Notes: generated by a model not told the origin, from the sequence alone. A stretch of DNA of 37,038 nt from CAYHHI01 sp964356335 (GCA_964356335.1 CAYHHI010000032.1:1-37038), one strand, 5' to 3'; counted from the stretch's first letter, positions 15,669-23,865 are shown. Translations and numbers: made by a program.

Positions 15669-15830
15669 ATGAAGAAGCTCTATATCTTTCTTGGCATGAC
15701 GGTCTTTGGTTGGATTGGATGGTGGATAGGGCACAGAATTGGAGTCATGACTGGTTTCGCGCTTAGCGTCATCGGTAGCGTGGCTGGAGTCTACATAGGC
15801 TGGCGTATCAACCGTGATTACCTGAGCTGA
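15669..15830 (+). CDS. Small two-helix membrane protein
   Basis: A 53-aa protein with two hydrophobic segments, IFLGMTVFGWIGWWIGHRIG (about 6-25) and GFALSVIGSVAGVYIGWRI (about 29-47), joined by a short turn, so probably a small inner-membrane hairpin. The glycine-rich helices resemble short membrane proteins often seen in integron cassettes and genomic islands, but I cannot name a family. It begins 22 nt after attC-like site 3, where the next cassette gene should start. ATG 15669 lacks a strong Shine-Dalgarno. No attC-like site was found after it. Possible roles include immunity or toxin functions, but none is supported. Confidence 0.65.
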   Translation: MKKLYIFLGMTVFGWIGWWIGHRIGVMTGFALSVIGSVAGVYIGWRINRDYLS

Positions 15831-15862
15831 TAGTCCGTAGCGTCAGGCTCTGAGGAGATACG

Positions 15863-16945
15863 ATGATGTCAGTGATTTCGGTCCTGCTAGGTCTGGTGTG
15901 TGCCGGTTTGGCTGCATTTACCCCCGGGGCCTGGGCCGGTGAAAAGCTGATCTACGCCGTTGTGTACAAGGGCTCAGACTTCTTAGCGGTCAAGACCGAG
16001 ATACGCTCTATTGATCCTGAGACCGGTGAGAAGAGGCTCATCTTTTCCGACGAGAAGACATCAATTATCCTGCTGCAACATCTTTATGTTTTCCACTTCC
16101 CGGTTGTAGGCGGCCACAAATTGTTTGTCCACGCTGGCGATCGGGGTAAATCCGTCGCCTTTCCAGGGAACGCCTCACTCTACGAGCTTTCTGCCGACGG
16201 GTCCAACCTCTTCCGGAGGATCACCAGCGTATTGGGAGAGGAATCTCTCGGAGACATCTTCGTCAACTCCGCTGGCACCGGCATTGGCTACATCAATCGG
16301 ATGAATCAGAAGCAGTACATTTTTATACACGATGTCGTGACGGGGAATCTTCTCTACCAGGTGGACATCACCGACAAGTTTCTGGATTGCTTCGCTTCGA
16401 GTATCGGCTACCTGCCTGGAAGTGAGCAGATCTACTTCTCGCTGGAGACCGGAGATGCAGACCTAACCTCGGAGCCATCCTACGCCCTTGTGGGTACTTA
16501 CTTCATGGACCAACGTGGCGAGCACTTGACCAGACTCCGCGATGTACCGCCACGCGAGGGGTGTTTTCCGCCCGAGACTGTACGCACGATCGGGGTCCTG
16601 CCCGCCGGGGGATATATCTTCGAAACGATGCAGTCGAGAAAACGCCCTTCCCCCGGGCAGGACCGGCAACTCTTCGCCTTGCTCAGGGTGAAGGCGGACT
16701 TCTCGGATGTCGAGGACATCAGATTCAGCCCGGCAACCAAGCTATACTCCGGAGTACGGATCACCTACCAGGTCTCGCCTTCTGGGAAGTACCTATCAGC
16801 CGCCAGCCTTCCGGTCTCGTTCCAAGCTCGCTCCTGTGATATCTACCTGAAGAACCTTCAGGACGGCACCGAGAAGAAGATCCTATCGCTCCCAACAAAT
16901 GGGGCCCAATGTCCCTTTCTGGGACTTGTCGGCTGGCTTGACTAA
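15863..16945 (+). CDS. Secreted protein with propeller-like repeats, unknown function
   Basis: A 360-aa protein with a clear signal peptide (MMSVISVLLGLVCAGLAAF followed by cleavage after AWA, about residue 25), so exported. The mature part is beta-rich with recurring blocks such as IYAVVYKGSDFLAV, ELSADGSNLFRRITS, IFIHDVVTGNLLYQV and CDIYLKNLQDGTEKKIL. These resemble TolB/WD40-like propeller blades that pair a numeric readout with a label. I see no catalytic motif. A GAGGAG ribosome-binding site precedes ATG 15863. It lies at the right edge of the accessory block, before the rplM promoter. It may be the last accessory gene or a lineage-specific core gene; the sequence does not decide. Confidence 0.6.
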   Translation: MMSVISVLLGLVCAGLAAFTPGAWAGEKLIYAVVYKGSDFLAVKTEIRSIDPETGEKRLIFSDEKTSIILLQHLYVFHFPVVGGHKLFVHAGDRGKSVAFPGNASLYELSADGSNLFRRITSVLGEESLGDIFVNSAGTGIGYINRMNQKQYIFIHDVVTGNLLYQVDITDKFLDCFASSIGYLPGSEQIYFSLETGDADLTSEPSYALVGTYFMDQRGEHLTRLRDVPPREGCFPPETVRTIGVLPAGGYIFETMQSRKRPSPGQDRQLFALLRVKADFSDVEDIRFSPATKLYSGVRITYQVSPSGKYLSAASLPVSFQARSCDIYLKNLQDGTEKKILSLPTNGAQCPFLGLVGWLD

Positions 16946-17042
16946 GCAGGCAGCGGCAGCGCCCCGTGGGTGAGGGCATCACGTTGCATCCACGACTCAA
17001 CGTAATCTCGACGGAATCATGCTGGGCACGTGTCGAAACCCG

Positions 17043-17071
17043 TTGACACAAGCCCCGAACAGTGTTACATT
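17043..17071 (+). promoter_or_regulatory. Sigma-70-type promoter of rplM-rpsI
   Basis: TTGACA (17043-17048) is followed after 17 nt by TACATT (17066-17071), with TG one base before the -10, giving an extended -10. Transcription would start near 17078, about 35 nt before the rplM ATG. It marks the point where the core genome resumes after the accessory block. Confidence 0.65.
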
Positions 17072-17112
17072 GACAAGAAATCCTGAATGCTTTAGAGCGT
17101 GGGAGGATTTAG

Positions 17113-17529
17113 ATGGGTCAGAATATGCCTGAAAGAAAATGGTTTGTTGTTGACGCAGACGGCAAAGTCCTGGGAAGGCTTGCAAGCCCGGTGGCGAGCA
17201 TCCTTCGCGGCAAGCATAAGCCGCAGTTCGCACCCAATATTGACGTCGGCGACCACGTGATCGTGGTCAATGCGGCGGGGGTGAAACTCACCGGTACCAA
17301 GATCGAGTATAAGGAACTCAAGCGCTTCAGCGGCTATCCTAGCGGCTTGAGGAAGGTCCCTTACGAGAAGCTGATGAAGGAGCGGCCCGAGCTGGTGGTG
17401 GAGAAGGCGATACGGGGTATGCTCCCGCATAACAGGCTCGGGCGACAGATGGCAAAGAAACTCAAGGTCTATCGCGGGCCGGACCATCCGCACAAGGCCC
17501 AGAAACCTGAGCCTTTGACCTTTGGGTGA
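17113..17529 (+). CDS. rplM: 50S ribosomal protein L13 (uL13)
   Basis: Structural protein of the large ribosomal subunit, an early assembly protein binding 23S rRNA. The 138-aa sequence is close to the usual 140-145 and has the conserved W-x-x-VDADGKVLGRLAS start (about 10-24), RGKHKPQFAPNIDVGDHVIV (32-51), the KLTGTKIEYK strand and the GMLPHNRLGRQMAKKLKVYR C-terminal block. GGGAGG lies 7 nt before ATG 17113. It is paired with rpsI downstream, the universal rplM-rpsI arrangement, behind a promoter at 17043. Nothing unusual is visible. A second in-frame ATG four codons in (MPERK) is a possible alternative start. Confidence 0.98.
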   Translation: MGQNMPERKWFVVDADGKVLGRLASPVASILRGKHKPQFAPNIDVGDHVIVVNAAGVKLTGTKIEYKELKRFSGYPSGLRKVPYEKLMKERPELVVEKAIRGMLPHNRLGRQMAKKLKVYRGPDHPHKAQKPEPLTFG

Positions 17530-17536
17530 GCGAGAT

Positions 17537-17616
17537 ATTGACTGGTCTGAATCTTGAATGATCGGAGCCTTGGTCTAAGCGGAAGTTCAAGCGAAGATTG
17601 ACTGTTTCAAATCTGA
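17537..17616 (+). repeat. Short imperfect direct repeat in the rplM-rpsI gap
   Basis: Two ~21-bp copies beginning ATTGACTG (17537 and 17597), each followed by a T-rich/AATCT-type tail ending in TGA, are 60 bp apart. They fill much of the 108-nt gap before rpsI. The sequence is unrelated to the other intergenic repeats. Purpose unknown. Confidence 0.5.
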
Positions 17617-17637
17617 CTCACGGGAGGAGGTGAATAG

Positions 17638-18027
17638 TTGAAGAATCTTACTCAGGCGACTGGCAGGAGGAAAGAGTCCGTAGCCAGAGTGGCAATCACC
17701 GAGGGCGACGGGCAGAGGCTTGTGAACGGCAAATCCTTCAAGGACTATTTCGACATCGATGCATCGGTGCTTGCAGCGGAGGAGCCGCTCAGGACCTATC
17801 CTTCTGCTGACAAGATCAATGTCATTATTGACGTCCGGGGTGGCGGCAAGCATGGTCAGGCTGGTGCCGTGAGGCTTGGGCTTGCGAGGGCCCTGGCAAT
17901 ACTTGATCCTTCGCTCCATAAGTCACTCAGGGAGGCTGGTTTGCTTTCGCGCGACCCGCGCATGAAGGAACGGAAGAAGTACGGTCAGCCGGGGGCCAGG
18001 AAGAGATTCCAGTTCTCCAAGAGATAG
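17638..18027 (+). CDS. rpsI: 30S ribosomal protein S9 (uS9)
   Basis: Small-subunit protein whose C-terminal tail reaches the P-site tRNA. The 129-aa protein has the TGRRKESVARV start (about 8-18), GGGKHGQAGAVRLGLARAL in the middle and the universal C-terminus KKYGQPGARKRFQFSKR ending in the tRNA-contacting SKR. The start codon is TTG, with a very strong GGGAGGAGGTG site just upstream; no in-frame ATG lies at the conserved N-terminus. Its distance of 108 nt from rplM is longer than usual because of a short repeat. An inverted repeat follows downstream, ahead of rpsB. Confidence 0.97.
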   Translation: MKNLTQATGRRKESVARVAITEGDGQRLVNGKSFKDYFDIDASVLAAEEPLRTYPSADKINVIIDVRGGGKHGQAGAVRLGLARALAILDPSLHKSLREAGLLSRDPRMKERKKYGQPGARKRFQFSKR

Positions 18028-18035
18028 GACGTAAT

Positions 18036-18069
18036 TTCACACATCTCCTGATTCCCTTCCGGGTGTGAA
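18036..18069 (+). promoter_or_regulatory. Inverted repeat in the rpsI-rpsB gap
   Basis: TTCACAC (18036-18042) and GTGTGAA (18063-18069) are exact complements around a 20-nt loop. There is no T-run after the stem, so it is a poor intrinsic terminator. It could be part of an rpsB leader structure used for S2 autoregulation, known in other bacteria, but I cannot confirm that motif. Confidence 0.35.
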
Positions 18070-18133
18070 TCGCAAAGATTCAATGGAGGGGAGATGAAGG
18101 AGATGGAGGCCGAACCCAAAGCGAGGTAGGTGC

Positions 18134-18946
18134 ATGACAACCACGAGTGTCACCATGAAAAGCCTGCTCGAAGCAGGCGTTCATTTTGGCCATCAGAAAA
18201 GACGATGGAACCCGAAGATGAAGAAGTACATCTTCGTGGAAAGAAGCGGTATCTACATCATCGATCTTCAGAAGACCCTCGAATGTCTGGAGAAGGCCTG
18301 TAAGGCCGTGAAGGCAGCTGCGGCGGAGGGTAAGGCCGTCCTCTTTGTCGGTACGAAGAAACAGGCAAAGGACGTGTTCAGGGAGGAGGCCAGGCGCTGC
18401 GAGATGCCGTATGTGACCGAGCGATGGCTCGGCGGAATGCTCACCAATTTCAACACCATCAAGAACAACATCAATCACCTGAATGAGCTCGATGCCATGG
18501 AGAAAGACGGCAGGATGGCCGCGCTCTCGAAGAAAGAAGCGATCGGCCTCAATAAAGAGAAGATGAAACTTGAAAAGGTCCTGGATGGCATTCGTCACAT
18601 GCAGGGACTCCCGGGCGTTGTGTTCGTCATTGACACGCGCAAGGAACGGATTGCAGTGGCCGAGGCCAACAGACTCAAGATACCCCTTGTGGGCGTGGTG
18701 GACACCAACTGCGATCCCGACCCCGTGGACTATCCTATACCCGGCAACGACGACGCGATAAGGTCGATACGGCTTTTCGCAAGGGCGGTCTCGAACACGG
18801 TGATCGAAGCCAGGGGCATGTCCACCGAAGGCGCCTTTGTGCCTGAGGCGGATGCCGGTCTCCAAGCTGAATCAGAAAAGGATTCAGAGAAAGCCTCAGA
18901 CCAAGATTCAGATAAGGTCTCAGCCAAAGGCACTGACAAGGATTAG
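18134..18946 (+). CDS. rpsB: 30S ribosomal protein S2 (uS2) with extended acidic tail
   Basis: Small-subunit protein at the head-body junction, needed for late assembly and for S1 binding. The 270-aa protein has the S2 hallmarks: MKSLLEAGVHFGHQKRRWNP (about 8-27), FVGTKKQAKD, VTERWLGGMLTNFNTI (about 95-110), PGVVFVIDTRKE and PLVGVVDTNCDPDPVDYPIP. The last ~35 residues form an unusual Ser/Glu/Lys/Asp-rich tail with SEKDSEKASDQDSDK-type repeats, longer than the typical 230-240-aa protein. Such tails vary between phyla. ATG 18134 follows GAGGTAGG. It heads the translation cluster rpsB-tsf-pyrH-frr. Confidence 0.98.
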   Translation: MTTTSVTMKSLLEAGVHFGHQKRRWNPKMKKYIFVERSGIYIIDLQKTLECLEKACKAVKAAAAEGKAVLFVGTKKQAKDVFREEARRCEMPYVTERWLGGMLTNFNTIKNNINHLNELDAMEKDGRMAALSKKEAIGLNKEKMKLEKVLDGIRHMQGLPGVVFVIDTRKERIAVAEANRLKIPLVGVVDTNCDPDPVDYPIPGNDDAIRSIRLFARAVSNTVIEARGMSTEGAFVPEADAGLQAESEKDSEKASDQDSDKVSAKGTDKD

Positions 18947-18949
18947 GCG

Positions 18950-19048
18950 ATCCCGATATCGGATGCGTGACATCTGATATTTGATGTTTGGTGGTCGACA
19001 CTAGATACTCGGTACTTGATGTTCAATATTCGGAATTCGGAGGTTTCT
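18950..19048 (+). repeat. Degenerate GATAT/TTCGG-type intergenic repeats
   Basis: The 102-nt gap between rpsB and tsf is made of related short words (GATATCGGATG, TGATATTTGATG, AGATACTCGGTACTTGATG, CAATATTCGGAATTCGG) with loose 10-20-bp spacing. It looks like a decayed short tandem array. The last word supplies the ribosome-binding site of tsf. No gene is present. Confidence 0.45.
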
Positions 19049-19648
19049 ATGGGAAGCTCATTAGACAATGTTAAACTGCTCAGGGAGAAAACCGGCGCCG
19101 GCATGATGGATTGCAAGAAGGCCCTTGCCGAATCCGAGGCTGACGTAGATCGAGCAGTGGAGTGGTTGCGGAAGAAGGGTATCGCGAGGTCTGCGAAGTT
19201 TGCCGAGAAGAAGGCGACCGAGGGGCTTGTTCATGCGTATGTCCACCCGGGTGGAAGGATCGGCGTGATTCTCGAGGTCAACTGCGAGACCGATTTCGTG
19301 GCGAGGACCGAGGATTTCAAGAATCTCGTGAATGACCTTGCCCTTCAGGTTGCGGCAGCATCGCCGATAGGGCTTTCGCGAGAGGATATTTCCAAAGAAC
19401 TGGTGGAGAAAGAGAAAGAAATCTACAAGAGCTTGGCGCTCTCGGAAGGTAAACCCGAGAAGGTGCTTGACCGGATAGTCGAAGGCAGGCTTGAGAAATT
19501 CTACGAAGACGCCTGTCTGCTTGAACAGATCTTCGTGAAGGATCAGGACAAGAAGGTGGGCGATCTTGTCAAGGAACTCTCGGGCAAGGTCGGCGAGAAC
19601 GTCGTTGTCAGGCGCTTCGCCAGATTTCAGCTGGGAGATGCATCTTGA
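19049..19648 (+). CDS. tsf: Translation elongation factor Ts
   Basis: Guanine-nucleotide exchange factor that recycles EF-Tu. From ATG 19049 it is 199 aa, the short form that carries the N-terminal UBA-like domain and a single core half (as in Thermus) rather than the ~280-aa E. coli form. Visible motifs are the EF-Tu-contacting VKLLREKTGAGMMDCKKAL (about 8-26) and the signature CETDFVART (about 79-87). Two acidic helices and VVRRFARFQLGD finish the protein. I chose ATG 19049 because CGGAGG lies about 8 nt upstream; the in-frame ATG at 19016 lies within repeat sequence. It is followed by pyrH after 46 nt. Confidence 0.96.
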   Translation: MGSSLDNVKLLREKTGAGMMDCKKALAESEADVDRAVEWLRKKGIARSAKFAEKKATEGLVHAYVHPGGRIGVILEVNCETDFVARTEDFKNLVNDLALQVAAASPIGLSREDISKELVEKEKEIYKSLALSEGKPEKVLDRIVEGRLEKFYEDACLLEQIFVKDQDKKVGDLVKELSGKVGENVVVRRFARFQLGDAS

Positions 19649-19694
19649 CCCTTGGTGTGTCAGCCCTGGGCGCTCTCGCCTCGGCAGGTAGAAT

Positions 19695-20453
19695 GTGACC
19701 AAGAAGGCACACAGCCCTAAGCCGCACAGGGATAAGCCTTACAAGAGGATTGTCCTTAAGCTGAGTGGTGAGGTCCTTGGAGGCTCTTCAAGAACGGTCC
19801 TCGATATAGACTTTGCCAGAGACGTGTTGCGGCAGATCAGGGATGTCGCGCAAATGGGCATCGAGATCGGGGTCGTGGTCGGCGGAGGCAACATAATCAG
19901 GGGCTGTGAGGCCGTGAAGCAGGGCCTGGGGCGCGTCTCGGCGGATTCGATCGGCATGCTCGGCACCATCGTCAATGGCATAGCGCTCCGGGACATCGGC
20001 CGCGGCATGGGCCTTGATGTGCGCGTCCTGTCGTGCATACCGAGTTCCAGTTTCGTGGAACCTTACGCCGTAGAAGAGGCCATGACCCACATGAAAGAGG
20101 GCAGGGTCGTGGTCTTTGTGGGCGGCACGGGGAATCCCTTCCTCACGACAGACACCGCTGCCGCGCTTCGAGCTGCGGAGATCCGCGCCGACGTCATCCT
20201 CAAAGCAACCAAGGTGGACGGCGTCTATTCGGCCGATCCGGTGGTGGATGCCAGGGCCAAGCGGTTCGAATCGATCACCTTCAAGGACGCCATGCGACTC
20301 GAGCTGGGCTTCATGGACAGATCATCCCTGTGCCTCTGTAACGAGGCCGAGATACCTGTCGTTGTCTTTAACATCTTTGAGAGGGACAGCATAAAGCGGG
20401 TGGCCAGTGGCGAGAGGATTGGAACCATTGTAGCGGGGGTGTCGCATGATTGA
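19695..20453 (+). CDS. pyrH: UMP kinase
   Basis: Phosphorylates UMP to UDP, the hub of pyrimidine nucleotide synthesis; a hexameric amino-acid-kinase-fold enzyme. The 252-aa protein carries the KRIVLKLSGEVLGG start (about 17-30), the VVVGGGNIIRG glycine loop, FVGGTGNPFLTTDTAAALRA and ATKVDGVYSADP, all diagnostic. A basic N-terminal extension of about 15 residues precedes the core. The start is GTG 19695, since the neighbouring ATG is out of frame and stops at once. The 3' end overlaps frr by 8 nt, showing coupled translation, the usual pyrH-frr order. Confidence 0.97.
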   Translation: MTKKAHSPKPHRDKPYKRIVLKLSGEVLGGSSRTVLDIDFARDVLRQIRDVAQMGIEIGVVVGGGNIIRGCEAVKQGLGRVSADSIGMLGTIVNGIALRDIGRGMGLDVRVLSCIPSSSFVEPYAVEEAMTHMKEGRVVVFVGGTGNPFLTTDTAAALRAAEIRADVILKATKVDGVYSADPVVDARAKRFESITFKDAMRLELGFMDRSSLCLCNEAEIPVVVFNIFERDSIKRVASGERIGTIVAGVSHD

Positions 20454-21003
20454 GAAGATGCTTACCGATACTGAAGAGCGGATGAAGAAGTCTCTTGCTG
20501 CGTTCAAGCGGGAGCTATCCTTGATCAGGACGGGCAAGGCCAGTACGGCCCTTCTTGATGGGATTAAGGTGGAATGCTATGGACAGATGATGCCGCTGAA
20601 TCACGTAGCAAGCGTGAGTGTTCCCGAACCAAGGTTGATACTGGTCCAACCCTGGGACAGGACAATAGTGAGCGATGTCGAGAGGGCTATCCATAAATCA
20701 GGGCTCGGACTGGTCCCCAATACCGATGGCGCCGTGATAAGACTTCCGATTCCAACTTTGACCGAAGAGCGGCGTCATGATTTGGTGAAGCTCGTGCGAA
20801 AGCATGCGGAAGAAGCCAGGGTCTCGATGCGCAACATAAGGCGCGACACCAATGAAGTCCTCAAGAAGGATGAGAAGGATGGCAAGATCTCGGAGGACGA
20901 TCAGAGGAAGACCCAGGAGAAGATTCAGAAACTGACCGATAAATACATAGAGCAAATTGATGCTTCCCTCACGGCCAAAGAGAAAGAGATCATGGAGGTA
21001 TAG
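20446..21003 (+). CDS. frr: Ribosome recycling factor
   Basis: Splits the post-termination ribosome together with EF-G. The 185-aa length is standard. Conserved patterns are RTGKASTALLDGIKVECYG (about 29-47), PEPRLILVQPWD, LGLVPNTDGAVIRLPIP and LTEERRHDLVKLV followed by EEARVSMRNIRRD. The ATG overlaps the last codons of pyrH, implying re-initiation coupling. The next gene, uppS, starts 56 nt downstream. No irregularity is visible. Confidence 0.98.
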   Translation: MIEKMLTDTEERMKKSLAAFKRELSLIRTGKASTALLDGIKVECYGQMMPLNHVASVSVPEPRLILVQPWDRTIVSDVERAIHKSGLGLVPNTDGAVIRLPIPTLTEERRHDLVKLVRKHAEEARVSMRNIRRDTNEVLKKDEKDGKISEDDQRKTQEKIQKLTDKYIEQIDASLTAKEKEIMEV

Positions 21004-21059
21004 CGGCACACAGTCCTCGATGTGCCATAGGGCCGGGAGAACCCCCATCCTTCACTCCA

Positions 21060-21830
21060 ATGAATGAGAGAGAACTGGAAGCAGTTGAAAAGCGGATTCT
21101 CGCCAAGGGTAATCTGCCCCGGCACGTCGCCATTATTATGGATGGCAACGGCAGGTGGGCAAGGCGACGGGGACTGCCCAGGATGGCTGGCCACAGGGCA
21201 GGAATCGCGGCCGTAAGGGATGTCGTGAAAGGCTGCGGCAACCTTGGCATCGCTTACCTCACGCTTTACACCTTTTCGGTTGAGAACTGGAGCCGTCCTG
21301 CCAGAGAGGTAAGAGCCCTCATGGGCTTCCTCAAGGAGACTCTCCGGAAGGAGGTCCGCCAGCTGGATCGGAACAAGGTGAGGCTCCATGCAATCGGGAG
21401 ACTTGAAGATCTTCCGGAGGCTGTGAGGGCGGAACTGGCTTGTGCCAGCCGGCATCTCGACAAGAACACGGGGCTCAATCTAGTTCTCGCGCTTTCCTAC
21501 GGTGGTAGGATTGAGATCGTTGACGCCGCAAAGGCATTGAGCCGTGATGTCAAGCAAGGCAAGCTCGAATCGGAGAACATAGACACCGATGTTTTCAGGT
21601 CATATCTTTACGCAGGTGAAATACCAGACCCGGACCTTCTCATACGGACAAGCGGAGAGATGCGCATAAGCAATTTTCTCCTCTGGCAGCTCGCGTATTC
21701 GGAGATATGGATCACCGATGTGCTCTGGCCGGACTTCAGGCGAAAGCATCTCTACGAAGGCGTAATGGAATACCAGAAAAGGGAAAGACGGTTTGGAAGA
21801 GTCTCAGCCCCCACAAAACCAAGGCTCTAA
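21060..21830 (+). CDS. uppS: Isoprenyl transferase (undecaprenyl diphosphate synthase)
   Basis: Condenses isopentenyl diphosphate onto farnesyl diphosphate to make the C55 lipid carrier for peptidoglycan and glycan export. The 256-aa protein has HVAIIMDGNGRWARRRGLPR (22-41) with the catalytic D28, TLYTFSVENWSRP (about 68-80) and the C-terminal PDPDLLIRTSGEMRISNFLL and LWPDF blocks that bind diphosphate. The usual start is ATG 21060, with only a weak Shine-Dalgarno. The gene overlaps cdsA by 38 nt, so the lipid genes are translated together. Confidence 0.97.
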   Translation: MNERELEAVEKRILAKGNLPRHVAIIMDGNGRWARRRGLPRMAGHRAGIAAVRDVVKGCGNLGIAYLTLYTFSVENWSRPAREVRALMGFLKETLRKEVRQLDRNKVRLHAIGRLEDLPEAVRAELACASRHLDKNTGLNLVLALSYGGRIEIVDAAKALSRDVKQGKLESENIDTDVFRSYLYAGEIPDPDLLIRTSGEMRISNFLLWQLAYSEIWITDVLWPDFRRKHLYEGVMEYQKRERRFGRVSAPTKPRL

Positions 21831-22683
21831 GCGGCCGGCGACGAAGCGAAATCTGGGGATCCGGGTCCTGGTAGGTGCGATTCTTGTCCCCCTTGTGCTT
21901 GCTGTAACCCAGGCCGGCGGCCTCACCTTCGCCCTCTTCGTTGCGCTGCTTGCGGGCTTGGGGTCTTACGAGTTCTACAGGATGGCTGCTCGTGCGGGAT
22001 GGCATCCTTCCAGGCTGGTGGGAATTGCCGGGAGCGTTTGTGTCTGCATGTCCTTCCACTTTGGCCAGGGAGCCCTGCCCGGTTTTGTATTGACCGGGAT
22101 TCTGCTTGTCCTCGTTGCTGAGCGGATTCCAGGATCGACCAAGGAGCAGTATCTATCGAGCCTGGCGGTTACCTTTCTGGGGATAATCTATATCGGCTGG
22201 CTCCTGGGTTACTTCGTGTGGCTCAGGAATCTCAAGTGTGATCTATCCGGGGTGAGCGGGACGGGAAGGTTCGAGATCGGCACCCTCTTTGTTTATTTCG
22301 TCCTGGTTCTCACCTGGGTCTACGACAGCGTCGCCTATGTTGTGGGCTCGCTCGTCGGCCGGCACAGGATCTTCCCTCGGATCAGCCCGTCGAAGACTAC
22401 CGAGGGAACGCTTGCGGGACTCTGCGGCTCGGTGGCAGCTGCCGTCATCTCAAGAGCGACCTTCGCCTCGTTCCTGAGCTATGGGCATGCGGTGGTCTTG
22501 GGCCTTCTCGTGGGCGTCACTGCCCAGATCGGCGACCTTGCCGAGTCAATGCTTAAGCGCAGCACCGGGGCTAAGGATTCTTCAAACCTCATCCCCGGTC
22601 ATGGTGGCTTTCTCGACAGATTCGACAGCCTCCTCTTTACAGGTCCTGTGTTCTACTTCTACGTGAGGGCATTCCTTTGCTGA
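21793..22683 (+). CDS. cdsA: Phosphatidate cytidylyltransferase
   Basis: Makes CDP-diacylglycerol from phosphatidate and CTP at the inner membrane. The 296-aa protein has several hydrophobic helices (for example VLVGAILVPLVLAVTQAGG, about 26-44) and the family signature in KRSTGAKDSSNLIPGHGG followed by FLDRFDSLLF near the C-terminus, with SPSKTTEGTLAG just before. The start is uncertain: TTG 21793 gives a short hydrophilic lead-in and overlaps uppS by 38 nt, and no ATG is available at the first membrane helix. It is followed by dxr after 9 nt in the same operon. Confidence 0.94.
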   Translation: MEESQPPQNQGSKRPATKRNLGIRVLVGAILVPLVLAVTQAGGLTFALFVALLAGLGSYEFYRMAARAGWHPSRLVGIAGSVCVCMSFHFGQGALPGFVLTGILLVLVAERIPGSTKEQYLSSLAVTFLGIIYIGWLLGYFVWLRNLKCDLSGVSGTGRFEIGTLFVYFVLVLTWVYDSVAYVVGSLVGRHRIFPRISPSKTTEGTLAGLCGSVAAAVISRATFASFLSYGHAVVLGLLVGVTAQIGDLAESMLKRSTGAKDSSNLIPGHGGFLDRFDSLLFTGPVFYFYVRAFLC

Positions 22684-22692
22684 GGACACCTA

Positions 22693-23865
22693 ATGAGTAC
22701 ACCTAAGAAGATATCCATACTCGTGTCAACAGGTTCGATCGGCAAGAACACCCTCGAAGTTGTGAGGGCCCTCAAGGGAAAGGTGAGGGTGGTTGGGCTT
22801 TCCACCAACACGCGGGTCGATGACCTTAAGGCCCAGATCGAAGAGGTGAAGCCCATTGCCGCCGCCGTGGCGGGCGACATAGAGGCTAGTGCCGTCGAGA
22901 AGGCATGCCTCCGGGCTGGCACCGAGCTGGTCCGTGGCCATGAAGGCCTCATGAGGCTAGCCACTCTGCCTGAAGCCGATCTTGTTGTGAATGCCCTGGT
23001 GGGCGCAGTGGGTATAGAGCCGACTATCGCAGCCATCCGCGCGGGCAAGGACGTTGCGATCGCAAACAAGGAAAGCCTTGTTGCTGCCGGCAGCATCATA
23101 CTCAAGGAGGCACAGGAGGCGGGTGTCACCCTGATACCCATTGACAGCGAGCACAGTGCAATCTACCAATGCATACGGGGGGAGGATCGCAAGGGTGTGA
23201 GGGGACTGATCCTTACGGCGTCGGGCGGGCCTTTCATTGACATGAGCCGCGATGCGATCGGACGAGTGACAGCCCGGGAAGCCCTCAACCATCCTACCTG
23301 GAGCATGGGCAGGAAGGTCACGATTGACTCGGCGACCTTGCTCAACAAGGGATTCGAGGTGATAGAGGCCTGCTGGCTTTTCGGAATCGAGGCCGACCGC
23401 ATAGAGGTGGTTGTCGAGCGGAAATCGATTGTGCACTCCCTTGTTGAATTCGTTGATGGCTCGGTCTCGGCGCTCTTGTCGCCTCCCGATATGAGGCTTC
23501 CGATCCAATATGCTCTCACTTTTCCGGTGAGGATGGAGACGGCGTTCTCAAGGCTCGACCTTGAATCCGTAGGCAGCATAACTTTCGAAAAGCCCGACCG
23601 CGAGAGATTCCCATGCCTCGGGCTCGCATATGAAGCTCTCCGCCTGGGGGGGACGACACCCGCTGTGCTGAGTGCGGCAGATGAGGTAACGGTCGGGGCT
23701 TTTCTCGAGGAAAAGATAAGGTTCGGCAGTATTCATCCGATCTTGAGCGAGATCCTCGCGCACCATGTGCCGGCCGTGGCGGACAGCCTTGACGCAATCC
23801 TGGAGGCAGACAGGTGGGCACGGCTCGAGACCGAAGAAGTCATCAGAAAGAGATATGCTCCGTAG
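22693..23865 (+). CDS. dxr: 1-deoxy-D-xylulose-5-phosphate reductoisomerase
   Basis: First committed step of the MEP isoprenoid pathway: converts DXP to MEP using NADPH and a divalent metal. The 390-aa protein has the catalytic block IPIDSEHSAIYQC (about 146-158) with D149, S150 and E151 for the metal, LTASGGPF, NHPTWSMGRKVTIDSATL with NKGFEVIEA, and SPPDMRLPIQYALTFP. One oddity is that the NADPH loop reads ILVSTGSIG (residues 9-17), with valine V11 (GTG at 22723) where the family nearly always has glycine (ILGSTGSIG). That is a single-base difference from GGG. GAGGACACC precedes the ATG. It supplies isoprenoid precursors used by uppS upstream. Confidence 0.96.
   Translation: MSTPKKISILVSTGSIGKNTLEVVRALKGKVRVVGLSTNTRVDDLKAQIEEVKPIAAAVAGDIEASAVEKACLRAGTELVRGHEGLMRLATLPEADLVVNALVGAVGIEPTIAAIRAGKDVAIANKESLVAAGSIILKEAQEAGVTLIPIDSEHSAIYQCIRGEDRKGVRGLILTASGGPFIDMSRDAIGRVTAREALNHPTWSMGRKVTIDSATLLNKGFEVIEACWLFGIEADRIEVVVERKSIVHSLVEFVDGSVSALLSPPDMRLPIQYALTFPVRMETAFSRLDLESVGSITFEKPDRERFPCLGLAYEALRLGGTTPAVLSAADEVTVGAFLEEKIRFGSIHPILSEILAHHVPAVADSLDAILEADRWARLETEEVIRKRYAP

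Noticed and set aside
16926..16990. Possible fourth attC after the secreted-protein gene
   Set aside because: The left core does not match RYYYAAC and the arms do not pair well; only a GTTGCAT-like word is present.
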